A DNA stretch of 64,000 nt from contig NZ_JOEI01000002.1 in the NCBI RefSeq assembly GCF_000718095.1, positions 186,001 to 250,000 of the forward strand. The letters are read 5' to 3'. Positions 17,021-25,637 of the stretch are shown piece after piece. The stretch is from Streptomyces scopuliridis RB72. GTDB lineage: Bacteria; Actinomycetota; Actinomycetes; Streptomycetales; Streptomycetaceae. The notes beneath the pieces are model-generated. The model was given only the letters and a program-made list of their open reading frames with translations. It ran no database searches and had not been told where the DNA came from. Made by a program: the position numbers and the translations under genes. The stretch's first letter is position 1. The number at the start of each line of letters is the position of its first letter.

Positions 17021-17815
17021 GTGGAATCGGTGGCAGCGGCAGCACGGGGGCGCAAGCCCGAAGAGGTCAAGTCCGCGGCTCGGGTGCTTGAGGTGCTCGA
17101 ACTGCTGGGCGCGGAAGGCGCCCGGCTCTCGCTCGCCGAGCTGGCCGGCACGATGGCCGTGCCCAAGAGCAGTCTGCACGCGATCCTCCGCACGATGGAG
17201 GCGCGCCACTGGGTGGATCTGGATCCGTCGGGCACTCGCTACAGCCTCGGCCTCAAGGCCCTGTTGACGGGTACGGCCTATCTGGAGGGCGACGATGTCG
17301 CGAGCCTCGCGGGCCCGGTGCTGGACACCCTGGCCGAGGAGACGGGCGAGTCGGTGCATCTGGGCAGGCTCGACGGTACGGACGTCGTATACCTGGCCAA
17401 ACGTGAGTCCCGGCATGCCCTGCGGATGTATTCGGCGGTGGGCCGCCGGCTGCCCGCGCACGCCACGGCGCTGGGCAAGGCGATGCTCTCCCTCTATGAC
17501 GCGGCCGAGGTGAGGATGCGGCTCAACTGGCCGCTGGAGAGGCTCACTCCGGACACGGTGACCGACCCGGACGCGCTGCTGAGCCAGCTGTCCGAGGCGC
17601 GGCTGCGGGGGTGGGCGATGGACGACGGGGAGAACTCACCGGACATCCGGTGCGTGGCCGTCGCGCTCGGCACCGGCCATGGCGGCGGCGACGCGATCAG
17701 CTGCTCGGCGCCCAAGAGCCGGATGGACGACGCCCGAGCGGCGGAGATCGCCCTCGCGGTCACCGAGGCGGCCCACTCGCTGCGGACTCTGCTCAAACGG
17801 CTCGGGCAGCACTGA
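17021..17815 (+). CDS. IclR family transcriptional regulator
   Basis: A 264-residue IclR regulator. The winged helix is at residues about 15-75 (SAARVLEVLELLG, LSLAELAGTMAVPKSSLHAI), and the effector domain follows (LDTLAEETGESVHLGRLDG, SAVGRRLPAHATALGKAMLS). GTG 17021 is preferred because GGAGG lies just upstream. The next genes on the same strand, ThuA and Gfo/Idh/MocA, start 145 bp away behind nested inverted repeats. The regulator probably senses a sugar-derived acid and controls them. Confidence 0.9.
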   Translation: MESVAAAARGRKPEEVKSAARVLEVLELLGAEGARLSLAELAGTMAVPKSSLHAILRTMEARHWVDLDPSGTRYSLGLKALLTGTAYLEGDDVASLAGPVLDTLAEETGESVHLGRLDGTDVVYLAKRESRHALRMYSAVGRRLPAHATALGKAMLSLYDAAEVRMRLNWPLERLTPDTVTDPDALLSQLSEARLRGWAMDDGENSPDIRCVAVALGTGHGGGDAISCSAPKSRMDDARAAEIALAVTEAAHSLRTLLKRLGQH

Positions 17816-17825
17816 CATCGTTCCG

Positions 17826-17908
17826 ACGACTATTTGGTAGAGTCGTTGACAAATAGATCTCCCTCTTCATACGTTCGGGTGGCCATACGCTATTCGGCTA
17901 TCCGTATG
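17826..17908. promoter_or_regulatory. Nested inverted repeats in the ThuA promoter region
   Basis: Three perfect inverted repeats lie within 83 bp: ACGACT/AGTCGT (17826-17846), CTATTTG/CAAATAG (17830-17856, overlapping the first) and CATACG/CGTATG (17884-17908). They occupy the whole gap between the IclR gene and ThuA and are likely regulator sites. Confidence 0.45.
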
Positions 17909-17960
17909 CCGAAGTTCGCCGGGCTCTGCCGCGCAGCAATGATGGGAGCGTGCAACGACC

Positions 17961-18629
17961 ATGACGTCCGAGACATCCGACGCCCGGAGGGCCCTGGTGG
18001 TCCGCGGCGGCTGGGAGGGACACCAGCCCCTGGCGATCACGGAGTTGTTCCTGCCGTTCCTCCGCGACCGCGGCTACGACATCCGGATCTCCGACACCCT
18101 CGATGTCTACACCGACGCCGAACTCCTCGCCGCCACCGATCTGGTGGTCCAGTGCTGGACGATGGGCGAGATCACCTCCGAGCAGAGCGCCGGACTCACC
18201 GCGGCGGTCCGGGCCGGCACCGGACTGGCCGGCTGGCACGGCGGGATCGTGGACTCCTTCCGGGGCGATGTCGGCTATCAACTGCTCACCGGCGGCCAGT
18301 TCCTGATGCATCCGCCCGGCTTCTCCGACCACGGGGTGACGCTGGTCAAGGAGCGCGCCGACCATCCCGTGATCGCCGGACTGAGCGACTTCCAGGTCCA
18401 TACGGAGAAGTACTGGCTGGCCACCGACCCGCTGATCGATGTCCTGGCGACCACGGAGTTCGCGGCCGACGAGGAGCGGGCGCGGCCGGTGACCATGCCG
18501 GCCGTCTGGACCAGGACCTGGGGCGAGGGGCGGGTCTTCGTCTCCACCATCGGCCATAAACCGGACGACTTCGATGTGCCCGAGGTGCGGGTGCTCACCG
18601 AGAGGGGACTGCTGTGGGCGAGCCGCTGA
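17961..18629 (+). CDS. ThuA domain-containing protein
   Basis: A 222-residue ThuA-like protein (class I glutamine amidotransferase-like fold, also linked to trehalose utilisation in rhizobia). The sequence shows RALVVRGGWEGHQP, TDLVVQCWTMGEI, LAGWHGGIVDSFRG and GEGRVFVSTIGHKPDDF, all typical. The nucleophilic Cys of true amidotransferases is not obvious. It overlaps the next gene by 16 bp. ThuA and Gfo/Idh/MocA pairs often act in 3-keto-sugar or disaccharide metabolism. Confidence 0.88.
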   Translation: MTSETSDARRALVVRGGWEGHQPLAITELFLPFLRDRGYDIRISDTLDVYTDAELLAATDLVVQCWTMGEITSEQSAGLTAAVRAGTGLAGWHGGIVDSFRGDVGYQLLTGGQFLMHPPGFSDHGVTLVKERADHPVIAGLSDFQVHTEKYWLATDPLIDVLATTEFAADEERARPVTMPAVWTRTWGEGRVFVSTIGHKPDDFDVPEVRVLTERGLLWASR

Positions 18630-19693
18630 GGATCGGCATGGTGGGCGCGGGCAAGATCAGCGGCGCCTATCTGGACACACTGGAACGGCTGGAGGACGTC
18701 ACGCTGACGGCCGTCACGGATCTCGACCGGGACCGCGCCGCGACGGCCGCCGCCCGGGTGCCCGGCGCGACGGTCGTCGGATCGGTCGACAAGCTGGTGG
18801 CACGCTCCGATGTGGACGCCGTACTCAATCTGACGATCCCGGCGGTCCATGCCGAAGTCGCCCTGGCCGCGCTCGCCGCGGGCAAGCATGTGTACGGGGA
18901 GAAGCCGCTGGCCGCCACGCGCGCGGAGGCGGACCGGATGCTGGCCGCGGCCGAGGCGGGCGGGCTGCGGATCGGCTGCGCGCCCGACACCGTGCTCGGT
19001 ACGGGCGTCCAGACGGCGCGCAAGGCGGTCGACGACGGGCTGATCGGCGCGCCGGTCGCCGCGACGGCCTTCATGACCACGGCCGGCCACGAACGCTGGC
19101 ACCCGGACCCGGAGTTCTACTACCGGCGGGGCGGCGGGCCGCTGCTCGACATGGGGCCCTACTACCTCTCGGCGCTCGTCCATCTGCTGGGCCCCGTCAT
19201 CACCGTCACCGGCGCGGGATCCCGGCCGCGTGCCGAACGGGAGATCGGCAGCGGGCCGCGGGCTGGTGAACGGTTCGCGGTGGAGGTCGACACCCATGTC
19301 ACGGGGGTACTGCGGCACGCCAACGGCGCCCTCACCACGCTGGTGATGAGCTTCGACATCCAGGCCGCCCGGCTGCCGCGTATCGAGGTGCACGGCACCG
19401 GCGCCTCGCTCTCCGTCCCCGACCCCAACGGGTTCGACGGAACGGTCGAACTGCACCGGGGCGCCGGGGAGTGGGAGGCGCTGCCGGTCACGGCCGGATA
19501 TGTGGGAGCGGGACGCGGTACCGGGCTCGCGGATCTGGCCGAGTCGCTCGCCGGGGGCCGCCCGCACCGGGCGTCCGCCGAACTGGCGCGCCATGTCCTG
19601 GACATCATGCTGACGCTGCTCGACTCGGCGCGGGAAGGCAGGGCGCTCCCGGTGGAGAGCTGCTGCGTCAGACCGGAGCCGGTACGGCACTGA
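18614..19693 (+). CDS. Gfo/Idh/MocA family oxidoreductase
   Basis: A 359-residue NAD(P)-dependent sugar or polyol dehydrogenase. The Rossmann motif is RIGMVGAGKISGAYLDTL. The family signature EKPLA appears in GKHVYGEKPLAATRAEAD, giving the catalytic Lys, and the C-terminal alpha/beta domain begins near GGGPLLDMGPYYLSALVHLLG. The GTG start lies inside the ThuA 3' end, with GAGAGGGG as ribosome site, so translation is coupled. The IclR regulator upstream likely controls the pair. The substrate is not determinable. Confidence 0.93.
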   Translation: MGEPLRIGMVGAGKISGAYLDTLERLEDVTLTAVTDLDRDRAATAAARVPGATVVGSVDKLVARSDVDAVLNLTIPAVHAEVALAALAAGKHVYGEKPLAATRAEADRMLAAAEAGGLRIGCAPDTVLGTGVQTARKAVDDGLIGAPVAATAFMTTAGHERWHPDPEFYYRRGGGPLLDMGPYYLSALVHLLGPVITVTGAGSRPRAEREIGSGPRAGERFAVEVDTHVTGVLRHANGALTTLVMSFDIQAARLPRIEVHGTGASLSVPDPNGFDGTVELHRGAGEWEALPVTAGYVGAGRGTGLADLAESLAGGRPHRASAELARHVLDIMLTLLDSAREGRALPVESCCVRPEPVRH

Positions 19694-19707
19694 GCTCCGC
19701 CCTGCCG

Positions 19708-19771
19708 TCAATTCACCCGCCTGTCAATTCACTTACTTTCCGGCAGCTTCGCAATTCGTCAATCAATTCAC
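19708..19771. repeat. Three copies of TCAATTCAC in an AT-rich gap
   Basis: Identical nonamers start at 19708, 19724 and 19763 (steps of 16 and 39 bp), with degenerate CAATTC copies nearby. They are unusual in this GC-rich DNA and precede the promoter of the HTH-ROK gene, so they are candidate binding sites. Confidence 0.5.
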
Positions 19772-19828
19772 CTGACAATTCCGATGCGGGCCGTCACGAC
19801 CAGGAAGAAGAAGGAAGAGGCAAAGCCG

Positions 19829-19857
19829 TTGACTTGATAACACACGTGGTTTTACAT
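19829..19857 (+). promoter_or_regulatory. Sigma-70-like promoter TTGACT-N17-TTACAT
   Basis: TTGACT at 19829-19834 and TTACAT at 19852-19857 with an ideal 17-bp spacer, in the only AT-rich stretch upstream of the HTH-ROK gene. It predicts a start near 19864 and a 5' leader of about 90 nt. Confidence 0.55.
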
Positions 19858-19954
19858 GGCGGTTACCGGCTGGACAGGAGGGGCCGCCCATGTATTGCCG
19901 CAGGAAGTCCGGAGAGGCGTGGGTCACGCGTTTCCTCGCCGCCCGGAGGCACTG

Positions 19955-22225
19955 ATGCCCAAGGCCCCCCAAGACGACGGCCCGGTCGGCTCTCTGCCCC
20001 CGGAGCACCGGGCCGTCTTGCACCGCTGGGCCGAGGAGGGCGGCCCGCTCGCGACACGGGCGCGTGTCGTCCTCCTCGCCGCCGACGGGCTGCGCGACGC
20101 CGAGATCTCCCGTCGGCTCGGGGTGTCCCGGCAGACGGTCGGCACCTGGCGGCAGCGCTGGACGAGCGCGGGCATCGACGGCCTCGGACACCGGCCGCGC
20201 ACCGGCCGGCCCGCCACCGTGGACGAGGCGGAGGTCGTCACCCGTACGCTGCTGGCGCCCGGGGGCAGCGGCGCCTCACGCGCGGTCGCCCGGGAGCTGG
20301 GCCTCTCGCACGCCACGGTCGCCGGGATCCGGCGCCGCTGGCGGCTCTCCCCCGACGAGGCGCCCGCCCCGTCCGTACCGACCAGACCGCCGCTGCCCAG
20401 CGCCGAGGTCTGGGTGATGGGCCTGTACGTGGACGCGCGGCGCGCCGTGCTCCTCGCGGGCACCCGGCAGGGCGCGCCCCGGCAGCCCGCCGCCGGAACC
20501 GTGCTCGGCACGGACGTACTCGCCGGACTCGACCGGGCCGTGGAGGCCGCGCTGACGGCGGCGATGGCGCGCGGGGCGGACGGTGACACCTCGCCGGCGT
20601 ACGGCGGCCTGGCGGAGTATCTGGCCGGGGCCGCCCGCAGCCATCCGGACCTCGGGCTGCACGCCATCACGCTCTGGGAGATGGCGAACGAGCCCGAATC
20701 ACCTCAACAGGCCGTGCACGACAAACTGGTGACTCCTCATCAGATACCCGCGCGATCGACCTGGCGCACCTTCCTCCGGGCCATGATCGCGCTCGACAGC
20801 ACCAGCCATCCGGAGTCCTCGCGCCGTGTCTATCTCGATCTGGCCGCCGAGCTGGAACGGTACGCGGGGGCGCGGCCCGACACCCCGTGCGCCGCGGTGC
20901 GCTGGCTGCGCGAGAACGTCGCGGGCCATCCTGGCACTGGCCACCACGCGGACAGCACGGCGGGAAATCAGCCCTGGAGCGGGGTCAACCAGATCGATCT
21001 GGGTTCGTTCAACGAGTGTGTGGTCATCGAGACGGTACGGCTCTCCGGCACCATCACCCGGGGTGAGATAGCCCACCGCACGGGCCTCACCCAGCAGTCG
21101 GTCTCCCGGATCGCCCGCTCGCTGCTGGACCGGGGCATCCTCATCGAGGACGCCCAGCGACGCGCGACCTCGGGCAAACCCCGTACGCCGGTGCGGCTCT
21201 GCGGGACGGCCGCTCACGCGCTCGGTATCCATATCGACCCGGAGGTGCTCACCGCGGTCGTCATCGACCTCGACGGCGCGATCGTCCGTACCCGTACCCG
21301 GCCCGTCACCGCCGACATCGATCCGGCGGAGTTCGTGGAACGGGTGGCCGCGCTGGGCCGGGAGACGCTGGCGGAGGCGCGCGGGTCGGTACGGGAGGAC
21401 GGCTTCCTCGGCATCGGCGTCGCCGTACCGGGGCCGGTCGACATCGCGTCGGGCACGGTCCTCGGACCGCCGCTGATGTCGGCCTGGGGTGATCTGCCGC
21501 TGCTCTATCTGCTCCAGGAGCACTTCCCATGCCTCGTCCTGATGGAGAAGGACTCCACCGCGGCGGCGGCCGGCGAGCGGTGGATCGGGCGCGACCGCAG
21601 GGCCAGGGACTTCGCGTATCTCTATCTCGGTACGGGCGTCGGCACCGGGCTCTATCTCAACGGCGATCTGTATCGCGGGATCAGCGCCAACGCCGGGGAG
21701 TTCGGGCAGTTGTGCGCCATCGCACTGGGGCGGGTGGCCGAGGACGGCCGGCCGGAGATCCTTCCGGAGTGCAATCCGCCGGTGTCCGTACCGGAGTTGG
21801 CGGTACGGGGCGGGATGCGTCCCGTACCGGCCGCGCCGGGCGGTACGCCGGGGAGCACCGCGGCGTATCTGGCGGTGGGCGAGGCCGCCGCCGCGGGTGA
21901 TCCCGCCGCGGCGGCGGCCGTACGCGAGGTCGCGCGGGCGGTGGGGCGAGGGGCGCTGGGCATGGTCGATCTGCTGGACATCGATCTGATCGTGCTCGGC
22001 GGTCCCTTCTTCACCGAGGATGTCGCCGACTTCTATCTGGACGAGATCGCCCGTACCGTCAACGCGTTCCCGACGGCCAGACGGCTGCGGCGGGTCGTGG
22101 TCGAGCCGTCCGTGCTGAGCGCGGAGGCCGCCGCGGTGGGGGCGGCGTCGACCATCTTCCACGCGACGTTCACGCCTCGGCTGCGGGGGCGGGAGAGCCG
22201 GGCACGGCATCTGCCGGCCGGCTGA
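19955..22225 (+). CDS. Transposase-like HTH region fused to ROK family regulator (756 aa)
   Basis: An unusually long ROK-type regulator. Residues 1-135 hold two helix-turn-helix units like those of IS630-type transposases (GLRDAEISRRLGVSRQTVGT and RAVARELGLSHATVAGI, with GIDGLGHRPRTGRP between). Residues 150-330 resemble the start of a DDE domain (VWVMGLYVDARRAVLLAG), but no catalytic acidic triad is evident. From about 365 a MarR-type winged helix (ITRGEIAHRTGLTQQSVSRI) leads into a ROK domain (GIGVAVPGPVDIASG, YLYLGTGVGTGLYLNG) that lacks the CxCGxxGC zinc motif. ATG 19955 follows CGGAGG. It is convergent with a GH71/99-like secreted hydrolase. Confidence 0.85.
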   Translation: MPKAPQDDGPVGSLPPEHRAVLHRWAEEGGPLATRARVVLLAADGLRDAEISRRLGVSRQTVGTWRQRWTSAGIDGLGHRPRTGRPATVDEAEVVTRTLLAPGGSGASRAVARELGLSHATVAGIRRRWRLSPDEAPAPSVPTRPPLPSAEVWVMGLYVDARRAVLLAGTRQGAPRQPAAGTVLGTDVLAGLDRAVEAALTAAMARGADGDTSPAYGGLAEYLAGAARSHPDLGLHAITLWEMANEPESPQQAVHDKLVTPHQIPARSTWRTFLRAMIALDSTSHPESSRRVYLDLAAELERYAGARPDTPCAAVRWLRENVAGHPGTGHHADSTAGNQPWSGVNQIDLGSFNECVVIETVRLSGTITRGEIAHRTGLTQQSVSRIARSLLDRGILIEDAQRRATSGKPRTPVRLCGTAAHALGIHIDPEVLTAVVIDLDGAIVRTRTRPVTADIDPAEFVERVAALGRETLAEARGSVREDGFLGIGVAVPGPVDIASGTVLGPPLMSAWGDLPLLYLLQEHFPCLVLMEKDSTAAAAGERWIGRDRRARDFAYLYLGTGVGTGLYLNGDLYRGISANAGEFGQLCAIALGRVAEDGRPEILPECNPPVSVPELAVRGGMRPVPAAPGGTPGSTAAYLAVGEAAAAGDPAAAAAVREVARAVGRGALGMVDLLDIDLIVLGGPFFTEDVADFYLDEIARTVNAFPTARRLRRVVVEPSVLSAEAAAVGAASTIFHATFTPRLRGRESRARHLPAG

Positions 22226-22232
22226 TACGGAG

Positions 22233-22256
22233 GGGCCGCCGGTGTCCCGGCGGCCC
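22233..22256. terminator. Bidirectional stem-loop between HTH-ROK and GH71/99 genes
   Basis: GGGCCGCCGG and CCGGCGGCCC pair perfectly around a 4-nt loop, 7 bp after one stop codon and 20 bp from the convergent one. Confidence 0.7.
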
Positions 22257-22276
22257 GCCCTCGATATGACGTGCTG

Positions 22277-23551
22277 TCAGATCCTGGGCTGGGTGGGCCT
22301 GGTGGCCGTCAGTCCGATCTGGCCCTTGAGCATCCGGCCGCCGTCGCCGGTCAGCCGCAGGTAGTAGTCGGACGAGCACGAGGTGCCGTCCTCGTCCAGC
22401 GCCCAGATACCCGATCCGGACGGCACCTGCGCACCGGTCTCGGCGGTCTTGGCTATCTGGTTGCCCTCGTTGAACTCGTCGAACATGGAGATGTAGATGC
22501 CCTGCGCGCCGACCCGCACCATGTTGTAGAACTGCCGCCACATGAAGTCCCCGTGGGCGCGGTGGCGTTCCTGGAGATCACCGGGCAGCACACAGGGCTG
22601 GTAGTCGATGCCGTGGGCGTCGCAGTCCGCCTGGTCGGGGGTGTTGACGTCGCGGAAGAACCGGTCGGTGTCGGCGACGTTGCCGATCCGTCCGACCATC
22701 CAGGGCGAGATCATATGGAACGCGTGGTACACGTCCTGGAAGCCGGGCCGGGAGTCGTCGGTGCTGTTGCGCCAGTGCGTGGGCACGCCGCCGATGACAT
22801 AGCAGCCCTGGGCCTTGAACCACTCGACGACCTCCTTGCACGGCGCGGGTGCGAAGGGCCGGCCCGGGTCGTTGAAGCCGAAGCCCCAGATGCACACGAC
22901 CGGCTTGCCGTTCTGCTTCGCGTAGGCGCTGGACGCGGTGTGCGCCCTCATCTTCGACGTCCAGTCCTCCTTGATCTGGGACTGCATGGACGTCCAGCCG
23001 GTGACGTCGTACATGATGTAGAACTTGCGGCCGTTGGCCTCGGCCGCCTGGCGCACCTTCTGCGCCATCGCGTCCCGGGTCGGGCCCTCCGGGCTGAAGG
23101 GGTTGAAGCGCTGGAGCGCGGCCGTGTCGCAGTTGTTCTCCCGCATCCAGCGGAAGTGCGTGTCGACCGTCTGCTGGTCCCACGAGGAGAACAGCGTGGC
23201 GGGCTGGCCGCTGTTCAGGTTCGGGTAGGCGGTGGGGTAACCGCGGGAGTATTCCCGCATGTCCGGCCACGACTTGATGGTCGTATTGCTGAGCGACGGC
23301 GGCTGGCTCATGTTCTGACTCCAGTGCCACCACCCATTGATGGGGGCGCCGTCACCGGTACAGGCGAACCAGCCCTGGTAGCCCACGGTGATTTTGCCGA
23401 CCACGTCACCGGGGGGACTCGCGGTGGGGCCCGACTGTGCGCGGCGTCGCGGTTCGGACGCCGACGCACCCTGCTGGGCTGCGCCGACGCCGGCGATGGC
23501 GGCCGAAGCCGCCAGTGCGGACGCGAGGGCCGACCGTCGTGACATATGCAT
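22277..23551 (-). CDS. Secreted glycoside hydrolase, GH71/99-like
   Basis: A 424-residue exported protein. The N-terminus MHMSRRSALASALAASAAI contains a twin-arginine-like SRRSAL motif followed by an Ala-rich segment, so Tat export is likely. The mature domain has KITVGYQGWFACTGDG, FYIMYDVTGW, VVCIWGFGFNDPGRPF and a final ISMFDEFNEGNQI, a motif pattern of GH99/GH71-like barrels in which the Glu residues are candidate catalytic acids. The C-terminal piece includes YYLRLTGDGGRMLKGQ. ATG 23551 follows GGGAGG. The polysaccharide target is unknown; GH99 relatives act on mannans and GH71 on alpha-1,3-glucan. Confidence 0.8.
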   Translation of the reverse strand: MHMSRRSALASALAASAAIAGVGAAQQGASASEPRRRAQSGPTASPPGDVVGKITVGYQGWFACTGDGAPINGWWHWSQNMSQPPSLSNTTIKSWPDMREYSRGYPTAYPNLNSGQPATLFSSWDQQTVDTHFRWMRENNCDTAALQRFNPFSPEGPTRDAMAQKVRQAAEANGRKFYIMYDVTGWTSMQSQIKEDWTSKMRAHTASSAYAKQNGKPVVCIWGFGFNDPGRPFAPAPCKEVVEWFKAQGCYVIGGVPTHWRNSTDDSRPGFQDVYHAFHMISPWMVGRIGNVADTDRFFRDVNTPDQADCDAHGIDYQPCVLPGDLQERHRAHGDFMWRQFYNMVRVGAQGIYISMFDEFNEGNQIAKTAETGAQVPSGSGIWALDEDGTSCSSDYYLRLTGDGGRMLKGQIGLTATRPTQPRI

Positions 23552-23910
23552 GGGGAAATGCCTCCCACTCGATATCTGCCAGAAACGCGTAAAGTCCTCG
23601 GGGGTGGGGGGATTTACAGGCGGCGGCAGCCCGCCCGGCCCCCAAGGGCACGCCTTCGCAAGGTAGTCGGGCGCTACCGTCACCACAAGGCCGCGCGCGC
23701 CAGGAATTCGGCCGGAAAAGGCGACGGCGTGTCAGCCGATTTTCTTTACGCTTTCCGTTTCCAGTGAAATGCGAATAACCGAACGGCGGTGCCCTGCCGG
23801 GTCCGTGACCCCCGGTGCGCTCCCCCTGTGTCCCTCTGCGCTCGTATGCGCATCGGCGGCGCCGGGCATTCCCTGGACGAATCCGTTGACGGGGACGGGG
23901 GAGGTGCGCG
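23552..23910. other. Intergenic region (359 bp), no gene recognised
   Basis: Divergent promoter space between the GH71/99 gene and DUF5134. It includes an AT-rich stretch around 23738-23780 with TTTTCTTTACGCTTTCC. I found no convincing ORF, RNA or clear operator. Confidence 0.6.
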
Positions 23911-24486
23911 GTGCACGGACCGGCGATGTCCGGCTGGCTGCTCGTCGCGCTCTGCGCGGCGGCCGGGAGCTACTGTCTGCTCCGGCTGCGCGACAGCGTG
24001 GGCGCACAGCGCGGTTCGGTGGGCGGCGAGGCGCTGATGGGGTTCGGGATGGCGGCCATGGCGGTGCCCGCCGCCGTGCTGACACCGCCCCGGTGGGTCT
24101 GGGTGGGGTATGTGGTGGTGTTCGCCGGCGCGGCGCTGCACACGCTCCTCCGGGCCGGCGGGTCGGGACACCGGCTGCACCATCTGCTGGGGATGCTCGC
24201 GATGGTCTATATGGCCGGGGCCATGGCCCTCGCCCCGGCCGGGGCGCACAGCGCGCACACGGCGGGCTCGGGGAGCGGAGCGCCGCTGATCACCGGCGTG
24301 CTGCTGGTCTACTACGCCGGCTATGTGCTGTGGGCGGGTGCCCGGCTGCTGCCGGTCCCGGCCACCGCGGGCCCCGAGGGCGGGCGCGGAACGGCCCTGG
24401 CGGGCTGGGGCGAGCGGCCGGAGCTGGCCCTGGTCTGCCGGCTCTCCATGGGTATCGCGATGCTGGCGATGCTGCTCACGCTCTGA
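23911..24486 (+). CDS. DUF5134 domain membrane protein
   Basis: A 191-residue integral membrane protein with five to six hydrophobic helices (GWLLVALCAAAGSYCLL, ALMGFGMAAMAVPAAVL, WVWVGYVVVFAGAAL, LLGMLAMVYMAGAMAL, and two C-terminal ones). A GHRLHHLLGM segment and later GAHSAHTAGSG carry several His between helices. I recognise the DUF5134 pattern, which in actinobacteria often sits near M56 peptidases and metal-related genes. GTG 23911 follows GGGGAGG. Function unknown; metal binding is possible but unproven. Confidence 0.8.
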   Translation: MHGPAMSGWLLVALCAAAGSYCLLRLRDSVGAQRGSVGGEALMGFGMAAMAVPAAVLTPPRWVWVGYVVVFAGAALHTLLRAGGSGHRLHHLLGMLAMVYMAGAMALAPAGAHSAHTAGSGSGAPLITGVLLVYYAGYVLWAGARLLPVPATAGPEGGRGTALAGWGERPELALVCRLSMGIAMLAMLLTL

Positions 24487-24668
24487 GCTCGGCCGATCAC
24501 GGCTGATGCCGACTGGCGCCGGGCGGTCCTGGCTGGTCCCGGCCTGTCGATCACGGCCGGTTCCGGTGGCCCCGGAAGATCGGCGGCACCCGCGCCGAAA
24601 CGTGTCGTGGGTCACTTGCCCGGTAAGGACATACCCCTGAGTAGCACGACGCTCATACTCTGGTGACC

Positions 24669-25604
24669 ATGATGGTCTCCCTGGCACTGCTGCTGCTCGG
24701 TGCGCTGGCCGCCGTCGTCGCCCCGCGGCTCCTGTCGCGCGCCGACTGGCCGGAGCGCGAGCCCGTGGTGGCGCTCTGGGTGTGGCAGTGCGTCGTGGCG
24801 GCCGTGCTGCTGAGCTTCGCGCTCTCCATGACCTTCAGCGCCGCCGCCTCCTGGCTGCTCGTCCGCGGCCATGTCTTCGCGCCCGCCCCGCGCGGGGTCG
24901 TGGAGGCCTACGCCTTCGGTTCGCACGGGCCGTGGACCGCCGTACTGACCGTGCTGCTGGCCAGCGGTGGCCTCTGGACGGCCGCGATGCTCACCCGCGA
25001 GATCCACCGGGCCCGCCGTCGTCGCCGGCAGCGCCGCAAGGAACTGCTCGTACGCTCCCCCGTGCTGCCCGGCGAGGAGCCGCGCGGCGAGCCGCTCGTC
25101 GTCCTGGAGGGCGAGCGGCCCGGCGCGTGGTGGCTGCCGGGCGCCGCGCCCCAACTGGTCATCACCACGGCCGCGTTGCGTCGGCTGAAGGGTCGTCAGC
25201 TCGATGCCGTACTCGCCCATGAGCAGGGCCACGCGCGCGCCAGGCACGACTGGCTGCTGCACTGCTCGGGGGCGCTGGCGAACGGATTTCCACAGGTGCC
25301 GGTGTTCGCGGCGTTCCGCGACGAGATGCACCGGCTCGTCGAGTTGGCCGCCGACGATGTCGCCTCCCGGCGCTTCGGACGGCTGACGATCGCGCTCGCG
25401 CTGGTCGAACTGAACGAGGACCGCGGGGTGTTCGGGCCGGGCACCACCCCGGACGCGCAACTGCCGCAGCGGGTGAACCGGCTGCTGTCGCCCGTACCCC
25501 GGCTCACCGCGGGTCGCCGGCTGCGGCTGACCGCGGCGGCGGCGCTGGTGCCGGTCGTACCGCTCCTGATCGCTTTCGTACCGGCGCTTCGCGCCCTGGG
25601 ATAG
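24669..25604 (+). CDS. M56 family membrane metallopeptidase (BlaR1-like protease domain)
   Basis: A 311-residue membrane protease. Helices lie near residues 1-20, 36-60 and 80-105, then an RRRRRQRRKE basic linker, then the zinc site VLAHEQGHARARHDW (HExxH) with a downstream Glu in VELAADDVASRRFG, and a C-terminal helix. M56 proteins sense an external signal and cleave a BlaI-type repressor; no BlaI gene is next to it here. The ATG at 24669 is about 9 bp after CATACT, so the transcript may be leaderless. An in-frame GTG at 24663 is the alternative. Confidence 0.9.
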   Translation: MMVSLALLLLGALAAVVAPRLLSRADWPEREPVVALWVWQCVVAAVLLSFALSMTFSAAASWLLVRGHVFAPAPRGVVEAYAFGSHGPWTAVLTVLLASGGLWTAAMLTREIHRARRRRRQRRKELLVRSPVLPGEEPRGEPLVVLEGERPGAWWLPGAAPQLVITTAALRRLKGRQLDAVLAHEQGHARARHDWLLHCSGALANGFPQVPVFAAFRDEMHRLVELAADDVASRRFGRLTIALALVELNEDRGVFGPGTTPDAQLPQRVNRLLSPVPRLTAGRRLRLTAAAALVPVVPLLIAFVPALRALG

Positions 25605-25637
25605 CCTCCCGCACTCCGTGTGGGCGAGGATCACCCC

